From the NCBI GenBank assembly GCA_964526565.1, contig CAZGMC010000106.1, positions 1-14,131 of the forward strand: a stretch of 14,131 bases of DNA, written 5' to 3'. How positions within the stretch are numbered: the first letter of the stretch is position 1; the number at the start of each line of letters is the position of its first letter. This document shows, in pieces, positions 1 to 6,294 of this stretch. The notes beneath the pieces are model-generated. The model had not been told where the DNA came from. It saw only the letters and a list, made by a program, of their open reading frames with translations, and searched no databases. This stretch comes from CAZGMC01 sp964526565. Lineage in GTDB: Bacteria; Pseudomonadota; Alphaproteobacteria; DSM-16000; Inquilinaceae. The position numbers and the translations under genes are program-made.

Positions 1-52
1 TTCCCTTTCAAGCCTTTACGCTATGCCTGCCGCCCCAGGTGCATAATCCGGG

Positions 53-664
53 TTAAAAAACGCCGGATCCTGTCTCGACGACTCCGGCCAGCTCTCGCTG
101 TTTGTCGAAATAGCACCTAATTTCCGTCATACATTCATTGTGATGGTCAAATGTCCATGAATCTAAATTAACTTTGCCCTTTCTCCATACATTATAAATT
201 TGGAAGTTTCCGTCTTTCCTCATGTCTTGTGTGTATCTTTTAAAAGGCCTATTTTGGTAATTTTGATCATCGCCTAAACACTTCATATCGCAATTGTTTC
301 CAATTATTTTTTGTTCTACCACAGAAACGGCCGTACAAATTGAATGCCGCAACGTCCACTCATAAAGCTTGCCGGCGCAACATTCGTTTTCTATCTGTTG
401 GTTTATGTAATCTGTTAATGCCTTTACAGGAACTGTATGTTCGATATGTATATTTCTACCATTTTTCTTTGATCCATTGCGCGAACCTTGTTCTATGTTT
501 ATGAACTTTATGCTTCGATAAATCGCTCCAGCACAAAGTCCTCCTTGATCCAGTGTTTCCTTTGCCTTCCACCCCAACTTGTCATGTATTTGCCGGAAAA
601 AGTCTCCCTTGATTATTCCGCCGTTCTCTAGAGTAAGGAATTTTTGCTTGATATTATCAAGCAC
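53..664 (-). CDS. Hypothetical 203-aa protein, possibly nuclease-like, in an AT-rich islet
   Basis: I do not recognise this protein with certainty. It starts with GTG at 664, the first start codon after an in-frame TAA, and stops with TAA at 53-55. It has no signal peptide or membrane segment and looks soluble and cytoplasmic. It is rich in Lys, Asn, Cys and His. Striking clusters are HIEHTVPV (about residues 73-80), RHSICTAV (about 106-113) and a DHHNEC stretch (about 174-179). Spaced His, Glu and Cys of this kind could bind metal, as in HNH-type nucleases, but no complete HNH motif can be read, so nuclease is only a guess. The gene starts one base beyond the stop of the 50-aa gene at 666-818, so the two are surely co-transcribed and probably translationally coupled. 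Its AT-rich composition contrasts sharply with every other gene here, which points to horizontal transfer. Existence as a gene is fairly sure; function is open. Confidence 0.7.
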   Translation of the reverse strand: MLDNIKQKFLTLENGGIIKGDFFRQIHDKLGWKAKETLDQGGLCAGAIYRSIKFINIEQGSRNGSKKNGRNIHIEHTVPVKALTDYINQQIENECCAGKLYEWTLRHSICTAVSVVEQKIIGNNCDMKCLGDDQNYQNRPFKRYTQDMRKDGNFQIYNVWRKGKVNLDSWTFDHHNECMTEIRCYFDKQRELAGVVETGSGVF

Positions 665-665
665 A

Positions 666-818
666 TTATATTTTTTTGTCTGCCAATTTCGAAATAAAGT
701 TTTTTAACTGTTCGTGTTCGGCATCAAGTTTATTATAAAAATCACTGTCTTTATTTATCGTAACGATCGACTCAGACGATGTCATTTGAGACGCTTTCTG
801 CACTTCTATAGACGGCAT
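666..818 (-). CDS. Small 50-aa protein, first gene of a two-gene operon
   Basis: Reading the minus strand from ATG at 818 gives an uninterrupted 50-codon frame ending in TAA at 666-668. A run of six G lies five bases before the ATG (824-829) and can serve as ribosome binding site. The N-terminal half is Ser/Thr rich; the C-terminal half (residues about 25-48, starting DSDFYNKL and ending KLADKK) is charged and looks helical. It has the same AT-rich composition as the 203-aa gene just downstream (GTG at 664), with the stop and the next start almost touching. A short helical protein encoded directly before a larger soluble protein resembles toxin-antitoxin or effector-immunity layouts, but I recognise no known antitoxin family. 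A second in-frame ATG at 785 is an alternative start. The frame stays open a little upstream of 818 without an ATG, GTG or TTG start. Confidence 0.55.
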   Translation of the reverse strand: MPSIEVQKASQMTSSESIVTINKDSDFYNKLDAEHEQLKNFISKLADKKI

Positions 819-921
819 CTCATCCCCCCGTAAACTTTGGCCAAACGAATTGACCTGCCAACCATACTCAGTCAGTCTTTAAAAAATATTTAAAAGGCAT
901 CTTTTCCCATATCATCCGGGG

Positions 922-1394
922 GGCACCGTCAAGTTGGCGGGGCTTGGTTGCCATGGTGCGGCTGAGCGGCTATCCGGGCTTCATGGCGACACCCTGCTCT
1001 CCCTCCTATGCCGGCTACCGCTTTCCCGCCGAGGTGATCGGCTACGCGGTCTGGCTGTACTTCCGCTTTCCGCTCAGCCTGCGCATGGTCGAGGAGATGC
1101 TGGCGGCCCGCGGCATCGTCGTCAGCCACGAGACCGTGCGCCAGTGGGGCCGCAAGTTCGGCCGGGAGATTGCCAACACTCTCCGGCGGCGGGCGCCGCA
1201 GCGAGGCGACAAATGGCATCTGGACGAGGTGGTGATCACCATCGCCGGCAAGAAGCACTGGCTGTGGCGGGCAGTCGACCAGGACGGCTTCGTGCTGGAC
1301 TGCCTGATCCAGAGTTGGCGCGACACCAAGGCGGCCAAACGGCTGCTCCGCAAGCTGATCAAGAAGCAGGCGCGGGCACCGCGGGTCATGATCA
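922..1394 (+). mobile_element. IS6-family insertion sequence, left part only
   Basis: The AT-rich islet ends abruptly near 920 and GC-rich sequence begins with GGCACCGTCAAG. This is close in form to the GGCAC-type terminal repeats of IS6 elements and is about 60 bp before a clear IS6-type transposase start. The element is broken at about 1394, where the transposase homology stops in mid-domain and IS4-type sequence starts. No right half or right terminal repeat appears anywhere in the window, so the rest has been deleted. The terminal-repeat assignment is an inference; the transposase assignment is firm. Confidence 0.7.
983..1394 (+). pseudogene. IS6-family transposase, N-terminal fragment
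   Basis: About 137 codons of an IS6-type transposase can be read from ATG at 983, which fits the usual family start just before the GYRFPAEVI block. Family landmarks follow: AVWLYFRFPLSLR, then the helix-turn-helix block VSHETVRQWGRKFG, then the first catalytic segment WHLDEVVITIAGKKHWLWRAV with the first Asp of the DDE triad, and VDQDGFVLD after it. Homology runs through RAPRVMIT and stops at about 1394. The second Asp normally follows at once in family members, and here both it and the catalytic Glu are missing. The open frame continues to 2290 only by chance through the inserted IS4 DNA. It cannot make an active transposase. Confidence 0.85.
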
Positions 1395-2398
1395 CCCTCA
1401 CGACTCCCCTCATTTTGTTCTTGATCCGTGCCTGCCTGGGGTCCAGAAAGGAGAGTCTTGTTTCATTCTGCACGGGGACGGGTCATGGCGGGGATGGTGG
1501 CGCCTGCGGTTCGGCACAAGGAGGTTTCTGGGTACATCCGCCGTGTGTTCGGCAAGAACCTGCACCTGAAAAGGATCGAATCGCTGAGCAACGGAACGCT
1601 CGGCGTCATGACCGGCGCCTCCCTGGCCGTGTGCACGATTGGCCAGGTCCTGGCGCAGGCGCGCGGCTTGATGACCAGGTATGCCACCAAGCAGGTGGAT
1701 CGTCTGTTCGGCAACGTGGGCATCGACGTGTGGGCCCTGTTCGCCCAGCGGTTGCCGGAGGTTATTGGCGACGCCCGCGACATCGCCGTGGTCATGGACT
1801 GGACCGACTTCGATGGCGACGACCAGGCCACGCTCGTGCTGAGCCTGGTCACCAGCCACGGCCGGGCCACGCCGCTGATCTGGCTGAGCGTGTGGAAGGA
1901 CGAACTCACCGGTCAGCGCAACAGCTTTTAGGACGCGGCCTTGCAGCGACTGGCGGAGGTGCTGCCGACGGGCGTGTCGGTCACGATCCTGGCCGACCGC
2001 GGCTTCGCCGACCACAAGCTGCTGACTTTCGTGACGCGCCTCGGGTTCGATCATGTGATCCGCCTGCGCGGCAACATCCAGGTCACCGCCGCTGGCCACC
2101 CCGGGCCGGCCGTGGTCTGCGTGCATGCCCGCGACATGAAGGAGCCCTGGTGCTTGGCGACCAGCAAGGCCGAGGCCACGGCCCCCGCCATCATCAGGCT
2201 CTATGCCCGGCGCTGGACCATCGAACCCAGCTTCCGCGACACCAAGGACCTCCGCTTCGGCATGGGCTTGAGCACAGTCCGTGTCTCTGACCCGCAGCGG
2301 CGCGACCGGCTGCTGCTGCTCAATGCCTTCGCCACGGTGCTGCTGACCCTGCTCGGCCAGGCCGGCGAAAGCCCGGGCATGGACCGCCAGCTGAAAAC
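1395..2398 (+). mobile_element. IS4-family insertion sequence, truncated on the right
   Basis: IS4-type sequence begins where the IS6 transposase is interrupted (about 1395) and includes a roughly 90-bp leader before the transposase. On the right the transposase homology ends at about 2398, exactly where an IS3-type terminal repeat begins. I could not match a left terminal repeat with a right one, as expected if the right end is gone. The left boundary is placed from the loss of IS6 homology and may be off by several bases. The order of events is IS6 first, IS4 into it, then IS3 into IS4. Confidence 0.7.
1485..2398 (+). pseudogene. IS4-family transposase, amber-interrupted and C-terminally truncated
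   Basis: The frame from ATG at 1485 reads a DDE transposase of the IS4 type. The first catalytic Asp lies in VVMDWTDFDGDDQ. A TAG stop at 1929-1931 interrupts the frame after TGQRNSF. Reading on in the same frame gives LADRGFADHKLL (second Asp) and YARRWTIEPSFRDTK, which fits the Y-R-E-K signature of IS4 enzymes with the catalytic Glu. A Glu codon (GAG) would be natural at the stop position, so a G-to-T nonsense change is likely. Past GMDRQLKT (about 2398) the reading leaves the family sequence, because IS3-type DNA begins there. The N-terminal fragment, ending at 1931, and the C-terminal fragment are one dead gene, not two genes. Confidence 0.85.
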
Positions 2399-2512
2399 TG
2401 AAGCGTCCCGGGTTTCCCGGAGGCCATTTGGTTTGAGTCACGCGGCCACGGCGGATTGCTCCGGCATGGCGTAGTAGCGCTCCTCGGCTTCGGCCGGCGG
2501 GATGTTGCCGAT
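2399..2512 (-). mobile_element. IS3-family insertion sequence, right-end remnant
   Basis: This remnant of about 114 bp comprises the last codons of an IS3-type orfB on the minus strand plus the outer end of the element. The outer end TGAAGCGTCCCGGGTTTCCC (from 2399) has the TGAA...CCCGGGTTT...CCGGAGG form that I associate with IS3 elements of this kind in related bacteria. It sits exactly where the IS4 transposase stops making sense. The inner side of the remnant ends near 2512, so most of the element has been deleted. Confidence 0.7.
2438..2512 (-). pseudogene. IS3-family transposase orfB, C-terminal 24 codons
   Basis: The minus strand encodes IGNIPPAEAEERYYAMPEQS followed by AVAA and a TGA stop (2438-2440). 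The G-x-I-P-P-A-E-A-E-x-x-Y-Y block is the well-known C-terminal signature of IS3-family integrase-like transposases and lies after the catalytic domain. Nothing upstream in this frame resembles orfB, so homology ends at about 2512, next to an inverted repeat that starts at 2513. It is a non-functional scar, useful for placing the deletion endpoint. Confidence 0.8.
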
Positions 2513-2538
2513 GGCCCGGAGCGGCACCGCTCCGGGCC
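2513..2538. repeat. Perfect 12-bp inverted repeat with 2-nt loop
   Basis: GGCCCGGAGCGG (2513-2524) and its exact reverse complement CCGCTCCGGGCC (2527-2538) are separated by CA. It starts where the IS3 remnant ends. It could be a cruciform or hairpin, or a terminator stem for the VanZ-like gene about 126 bp upstream on the minus strand. No T-run follows the stem on either strand, so a standard rho-independent terminator is not supported. Confidence 0.75.
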
Positions 2539-2605
2539 GTTGCCGTGTCCGGGCCATTGGCATGTCCGGGCCATTGGCATGTCCGGGCCGTTGTCGTGTC
2601 CGGGA
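2531..2605. repeat. 17-bp tandem repeat, four copies plus a partial
   Basis: Units start at 2531, 2548, 2565 and 2582, and a partial unit starts at 2599. The two central copies are identical (TCCGGGCCATTGGCATG). The outer two read TCCGGGCCGTTGCCGTG and TCCGGGCCGTTGTCGTG. The first unit overlaps the right arm of the adjacent inverted repeat. The unit length is not a multiple of three and no real gene covers it. The rest of the stretch 2606-2663, up to the VanZ-like stop, shows nothing recognisable. Confidence 0.85.
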
Positions 2606-2663
2606 CGGTTCGGCAAGCCCGGCAGCTTGCCCTTCCATGCGGGCCGGACGGTCGGGGATCCGG

Positions 2664-3851
2664 TTATCGGCCCGGCGCCGCGGGGGTGAGCGCCCGGTGG
2701 ACGGTGCCATTGGCCGGGTCGACCAGCCGGAACCCGATGCCGATGAGCAGCGCCAGCACGGGGTCGGTGATCTCCGGCGTGCGGGTGCCGATATTGGTCT
2801 GGGCCAGCTCGATCAGGAACAGCAGGACGGCGACGGCCAGGGCGGCCGCCAGCGTATGCGCGCCGCAGGCCGCCAGCACGCGGACGGCTGCACCGTAGAA
2901 GAACACCTTGCTCGTCATCGCCAGCATGTTGGCCATGATGCTGCCGCCAAAGCTGCCGATGAACGGCACCCAGCCGAACGGCGCCGGCTCGGCGCGCAAC
3001 TGCAGCGGGCTGAGACCCTGGAGCAGCAGCAGGCACAGGAGCAGCGTCGCCAGTCCCTCGGCGCGGCGCGGCCGGTCGGCCAGCCAGCCCCACCACGCGG
3101 CCATGGCCAGCAGGGCGCCCAGCACCTCGTGGGCGCGCAGCGGGTTGCTGACGATGATCGGCTGCACCGCCAGCACCGCGGCAATCACTGGCAGGGCTGC
3201 CCGGTCGGCCCTGGCGTCGCCCGACACGTCGCGCCAGAAGCTCAGCGCCAGCAGCCAGCCGACCAGGTTCTCGAACGTGCCGAAGAATGTCACCTCGGGC
3301 CGCAGCAGCAGCGGCTTCAGATTGTCCTTGATCATCTGCAGGTCGATCGACGGCACGAACGGAAACAGCCTTACTGCCACCCACAGCCCGATCAGCCCGG
3401 CCGGCACCAGCGCCGTTCCCAGGCGGGCGTCGCCCAACCGGCCCAACCGGCCAGCCCGGCCCGGTCCGGCCAGCCGCGACGCCGCGATCCCGGCCGCCGC
3501 ACCGAGGCCGAGACCGACCCCGTTCCAGCCGACGTCGGCCAGGCTCGCGGTCCGCTGCGGCAGGAACACCTGCCCGACCTGCAGCGCGAAGGCGATGGCC
3601 AGCCCGGTCACGACGGTGACGCCGATCCGCACCGCCGCCGGCCGGCGCGCATCAAAACTCAGCACGGCGCACGCCCCGTAGGGCACGAACAGCATGACGT
3701 TCTGGAAGATGTCGCCGCGGCTCGACCGGTCAACCAGCATGCTGCCGGCAAGATCAATCCATGATACACCCTCCGACGGCACAACGAAACCGAACGGATA
3801 CAAAGATCCGTACGAGATGAGACCGATGACCAGCAACAAGACCCACACCAT
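2664..3851 (-). CDS. Multi-spanning membrane protein with two VanZ-like segments
   Basis: The 395-aa product from ATG at 3851 is very hydrophobic, with about eight to ten likely membrane helices, the first at residues 3-20. Residues about 46-125 match the VanZ pattern: GDIFQNVMLFVPYG, then a helix ending QVGQVFLPQRTASLADVGWN with the usual Q-x-F-x-x-x-R-x-x-x-x-D-x-x-x-N spacing. A second, weaker copy lies at about 300-375: GSIMANMLAM...FFYGA, then IELAQTNIGTRTPEITD. VanZ proteins confer low-level teicoplanin resistance in enterococci, but the role of most family members is unknown, so no function is claimed beyond an envelope protein. The frame is open up to 4076, but the extra 75 residues are not hydrophobic and would cover the kinase promoter region, so I prefer 3851; no good ribosome binding site supports either start. 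It is transcribed away from the kinase gene. A 9-bp tandem duplication at 3432-3449 gives a repeated RLG. Confidence 0.8.
   Translation of the reverse strand: MVWVLLLVIGLISYGSLYPFGFVVPSEGVSWIDLAGSMLVDRSSRGDIFQNVMLFVPYGACAVLSFDARRPAAVRIGVTVVTGLAIAFALQVGQVFLPQRTASLADVGWNGVGLGLGAAAGIAASRLAGPGRAGRLGRLGDARLGTALVPAGLIGLWVAVRLFPFVPSIDLQMIKDNLKPLLLRPEVTFFGTFENLVGWLLALSFWRDVSGDARADRAALPVIAAVLAVQPIIVSNPLRAHEVLGALLAMAAWWGWLADRPRRAEGLATLLLCLLLLQGLSPLQLRAEPAPFGWVPFIGSFGGSIMANMLAMTSKVFFYGAAVRVLAACGAHTLAAALAVAVLLFLIELAQTNIGTRTPEITDPVLALLIGIGFRLVDPANGTVHRALTPAAPGR
3432..3449. repeat. 9-bp exact tandem duplication inside the VanZ-like gene
   Basis: GCCCAACCG occurs twice in a row (3432-3440 and 3441-3449). 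It adds three codons in frame, giving RLGRLG in a loop between membrane segments of the encoded protein. Confidence 0.8.
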
Positions 3852-4006
3852 GGCCGGCAATCCGTGCAACGCTCCATGCAGTAAAAGCCGCCATCCGGAC
3901 CCAGGCAAGCCGGCCCGGCCATCATCAGACGTATGGATCCGGTAGCGGCCAACGCCATGCCGGAACCGGCCGGCAGGAATGCCAGGAAAGGGGTGGGAAT
4001 GGCATC

Positions 4007-4036
4007 TTGAGAATTCTGGCCTGCCTGCGATATCAT
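4007..4036 (+). promoter_or_regulatory. Candidate sigma-70-type promoter for the kinase gene
   Basis: TTGAGA (4007-4012) and TATCAT (4031-4036) are spaced by 18 bases, each one or two changes from consensus, within a locally AT-richer stretch. Transcription would begin near 4043, downstream of the ATG at 4035, which favours the ATG at 4125 as the start of the kinase. The match is by eye and untested. Confidence 0.35.
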
Positions 4037-4124
4037 GAATTTCAGGAGTCGACCCGCTTGCAATGATCTCCGGCAACCCGTCAGCGCCGCAAGAAACTGC
4101 AGCACAGGCCTGCGAAGCTCAAAA

Positions 4125-6212
4125 ATGGACGATCGCCATATTCAAGATCGATTTCAAGATCGATGGCTGCCGCCCGGCGCGATGCTGCGGGAATTCAAAA
4201 TAATAGAGGTCACAGGGGCGGGCGGTTTCGGGATCACGTATAGAACGGAATGCCTGTCTGTTATTTATGCGGTCAAGGAATACTTCCCGGATGATCTGGC
4301 GGTGCGCGTGGGCGACAACTCGATTGTGCCGCGCGATGAGCAGAATGCCGAACAGTTCAAACGGGGGCTCGACAGATTCAAGGCCGAAGCATCAATGCTG
4401 GCATCGCTTCATCACCCAAACGTTGTGGACGTTCTCTTTTTGTTTGAGGACAACAAGACCGCATACATGGTAATGAAGTACGAAGAAGGGTGCAGCATCG
4501 AGGAATTATTGATGGGGTCAGGGCGCAGGCTTGGCGAAGCCGGAATTCTGCAGATCGCGAGTCCGTTGCTGGAGGCTCTTGAGGAGGTCCACAGCGCCGG
4601 CTTTATGCATCTGGACATAAATCCTTCCAGCATCTACATACGAAAGGATGGCACTCCTGTCCTGCTGGATTTCGGCTCGGCAAGGCGGGCCTTGTCCGAG
4701 CGCACACTGACGACTGTTCTGACACCAAGCTTTTCCCCGATCGAGCAGCAAACCCGGAACAATGGCCGTCACATCAATGAAGGGCCATGGACCGATATCT
4801 ACTCGTTGGCGGCAACCTTGCTCTTTGCTGCAACCTTGAGAAGGCCTCCGGACGCACTGGACCGTCTGTTCATGGTTCGCGCCAACAATCCCGACCCGAT
4901 CGGTGAACCGTTCGAAGAGGTTCAACAGTTCTCCAATGAATTGATCTTCACCTTGTCCGCTGGACTCTCCATCGATCCCCGGGATCGCCCCCAGGATGTT
5001 CAGGCCTGGAGAGACATGTTCGACAGGATAAGATTTCCTGCCGACAGGACAAGCATTGACAAGCTTGTCGAGCATGAGCAGCCCGCGGCGGGTTCCGTTG
5101 CGTCCGGTTCAGCAAAAAGAACAAGATTTCAAGTTGCCTTCTCGGTGTTGATGATTGTCGGGATGGTCCTGTCGTACCAGGAATTCGGGGGCATCTTCAC
5201 GAGTGCGGGTTCCCTTGCCCACCACGAGCGGATTGCCGCGTTTGCCGACGGCGGACCGGTGCCGCTCGACATTGCGCTGCCACGCGGCCCCGCGGGCGGA
5301 CCGCTGCGCATCGAGGTCACGGCATTGCCCCGTGGCGGTACGGTCACCAGCGGCCGGCGGATGCTGGCCGTCGGCGATACGCTGTCGTCCGATGCCCTGG
5401 CGGCGGCACTGTTCACGCCCGATGGCCGGTTCAGCGGCGACGCCGGCGCCTTCGCCTACCGCGTCGTCGACGAGCACGGCGGCAGAGCGGCCGGGCGCGT
5501 CGCCGTGCAGATCGCCCCGGCCAACCGGCCGCCGGTGGTCGCCCCGCCGCGCACGGTCGAGGCCGCCGCCGGCGGCGGCCCGGTGCCGCTCGGCATCGCA
5601 GCGCCGCGCGACCCTGAGGACGGGCCGCTGCGCACCGTCGTCACGGCACTGCCGCAGGGCGGCACAGTGACACTCTATGGGCGGACGCTGGCCGTCGGTG
5701 ACACGCCGACGCCCGACGCCCTGGCAGCGGCACTGTTCACGCCCGATGGCCGGTTCAGCGGCGATGCCGGCGTCTTCGCCTACCGCGTCGTCGACGATCG
5801 CGGCGATGCCGCGGCCGGGCGCGTCGCCGTGCGGATCGTCCCCGCCAACCGGCCGCCGGTGGTCGCTCCGCCGTATACGGTGGCGGCCGCCGCCGGCGGC
5901 GGCCCGGTGCCGCTTGACATCGCGCCGCCGCGCGATCCCGAGGGCGGGCCGCTGCGCATCGTGGTCACGGCGCTGCCCGGCGGCGCGACGGTCAGCGCCG
6001 GCGGTCGCCCGCTGACTGTCGGCGCCGTATTGACCGGGGACGAAATGCGGTTGCTGCAGGTCTCGGCTGGGGCCGGCCTTGCCGGCGCAACGCAGTTCGA
6101 ATACCAGGTCACGGATGACCGTAACGCAAGCACTGTCGGCAGGATGAACATCGTCGTCCAGGAACAGGGTCCAGGGCTCACTTCCGCCGCCCCGACATCC
6201 AACGATCGATGA
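4125..6212 (+). CDS. Receptor-like Ser/Thr protein kinase with extracytoplasmic cadherin-like repeats
   Basis: From ATG at 4125 the product has 695 residues. Residues about 22-300 form a kinase domain: glycine loop GAGGFG (31-36), ATP-anchoring Lys in YAVKEYFP (51), helix-C Glu in FKAEASML (88), DFG in LLDFGSAR (182-184), SPIEQ in place of APE (about 204-208) and DPRDRPQD (about 284-291). The catalytic loop reads HLDINPSSI instead of HRDxKPxNI: the Asp (164) is kept, but the Lys and the metal-binding Asn are replaced by Asn (166) and Ser (169). One membrane helix follows (about 337-350, FSVLMIVGMVL). The rest lies outside the cytoplasm and holds three copies of a ~108-residue domain with RPPVVAPP borders, like cadherin- or Ig-like repeats. 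The layout parallels sensor kinases of the PASTA type, with another sensor domain. The frame is also open to ATG at 4035, an alternative start overlapped by the likely promoter. Kinase fold is sure; full activity is doubtful. Confidence 0.85.
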   Translation: MDDRHIQDRFQDRWLPPGAMLREFKIIEVTGAGGFGITYRTECLSVIYAVKEYFPDDLAVRVGDNSIVPRDEQNAEQFKRGLDRFKAEASMLASLHHPNVVDVLFLFEDNKTAYMVMKYEEGCSIEELLMGSGRRLGEAGILQIASPLLEALEEVHSAGFMHLDINPSSIYIRKDGTPVLLDFGSARRALSERTLTTVLTPSFSPIEQQTRNNGRHINEGPWTDIYSLAATLLFAATLRRPPDALDRLFMVRANNPDPIGEPFEEVQQFSNELIFTLSAGLSIDPRDRPQDVQAWRDMFDRIRFPADRTSIDKLVEHEQPAAGSVASGSAKRTRFQVAFSVLMIVGMVLSYQEFGGIFTSAGSLAHHERIAAFADGGPVPLDIALPRGPAGGPLRIEVTALPRGGTVTSGRRMLAVGDTLSSDALAAALFTPDGRFSGDAGAFAYRVVDEHGGRAAGRVAVQIAPANRPPVVAPPRTVEAAAGGGPVPLGIAAPRDPEDGPLRTVVTALPQGGTVTLYGRTLAVGDTPTPDALAAALFTPDGRFSGDAGVFAYRVVDDRGDAAAGRVAVRIVPANRPPVVAPPYTVAAAAGGGPVPLDIAPPRDPEGGPLRIVVTALPGGATVSAGGRPLTVGAVLTGDEMRLLQVSAGAGLAGATQFEYQVTDDRNASTVGRMNIVVQEQGPGLTSAAPTSNDR
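4141..4164. repeat. 12-bp exact tandem duplication at the 5' end of the kinase gene
   Basis: TTCAAGATCGAT is repeated head to tail (4141-4152 and 4153-4164). It adds four codons in frame within IQDRFQDRW, just before the kinase domain. Confidence 0.85.
5250..6161. repeat. Three tandem ~324-bp units encoding cadherin-like domains
   Basis: Shared blocks recur at a 324-bp period (108 codons). The segment beginning CCAACCGGCCGCCGGTGGTC starts at 5521 and again at 5845. The block beginning GTTCACGCCCGATGGCCGGT starts at 5411 and again at 5735. Units 1 and 2 are close in their second halves, and units 2 and 3 in their first halves; the end of unit 3 has diverged. This is the extracytoplasmic part of the kinase. 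Confidence 0.85.
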
Positions 6213-6222
6213 TCGCGATCAT
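6209..6222. other. Perfect 14-bp palindrome over the kinase stop codon
   Basis: ATGATCGCGATCAT equals its own reverse complement and contains the TGA stop (6210-6212). It lies in the 82-bp gap between the convergent kinase and chemoreceptor genes. A second weak hairpin (GGCTGC at 6268, GCAGCC at 6284) is also there. Neither is followed by a T-run, so no terminator is claimed. Confidence 0.5.
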
Positions 6223-6294
6223 GGCCCGGCGCCATCGGGTGCTCCTGCACGGACGCGCGCTGAATCGGGCTGCCGGTGCCATTGCAGCCGCGGT

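Noticed and set aside
944..2290. 448-codon frame read as one transposase
   Set aside because: Only residues up to about codon 150 are IS6-like; the rest is IS4 DNA in the wrong frame.
1941..2474. Separate 177-aa gene after the amber stop
   Set aside because: It is the same frame as the upstream IS4 fragment and carries the second Asp and the catalytic Glu of the same enzyme; its last codons are IS3 DNA.
2531..2605. CRISPR-like array
   Set aside because: Units are directly adjacent with no spacers, and 17 bp is too short for CRISPR repeats.
2502..3764. Long plus-strand open frame across the VanZ-like gene
   Set aside because: It is the antisense shadow of a clear membrane protein; its translation is low-complexity Arg/Gln/Pro/Gly without any family pattern.
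6209..6289. Bidirectional terminator between kinase and chemoreceptor genes
   Set aside because: The palindrome and the 6-bp hairpin have no T-run on either strand; kept only as a structural note.
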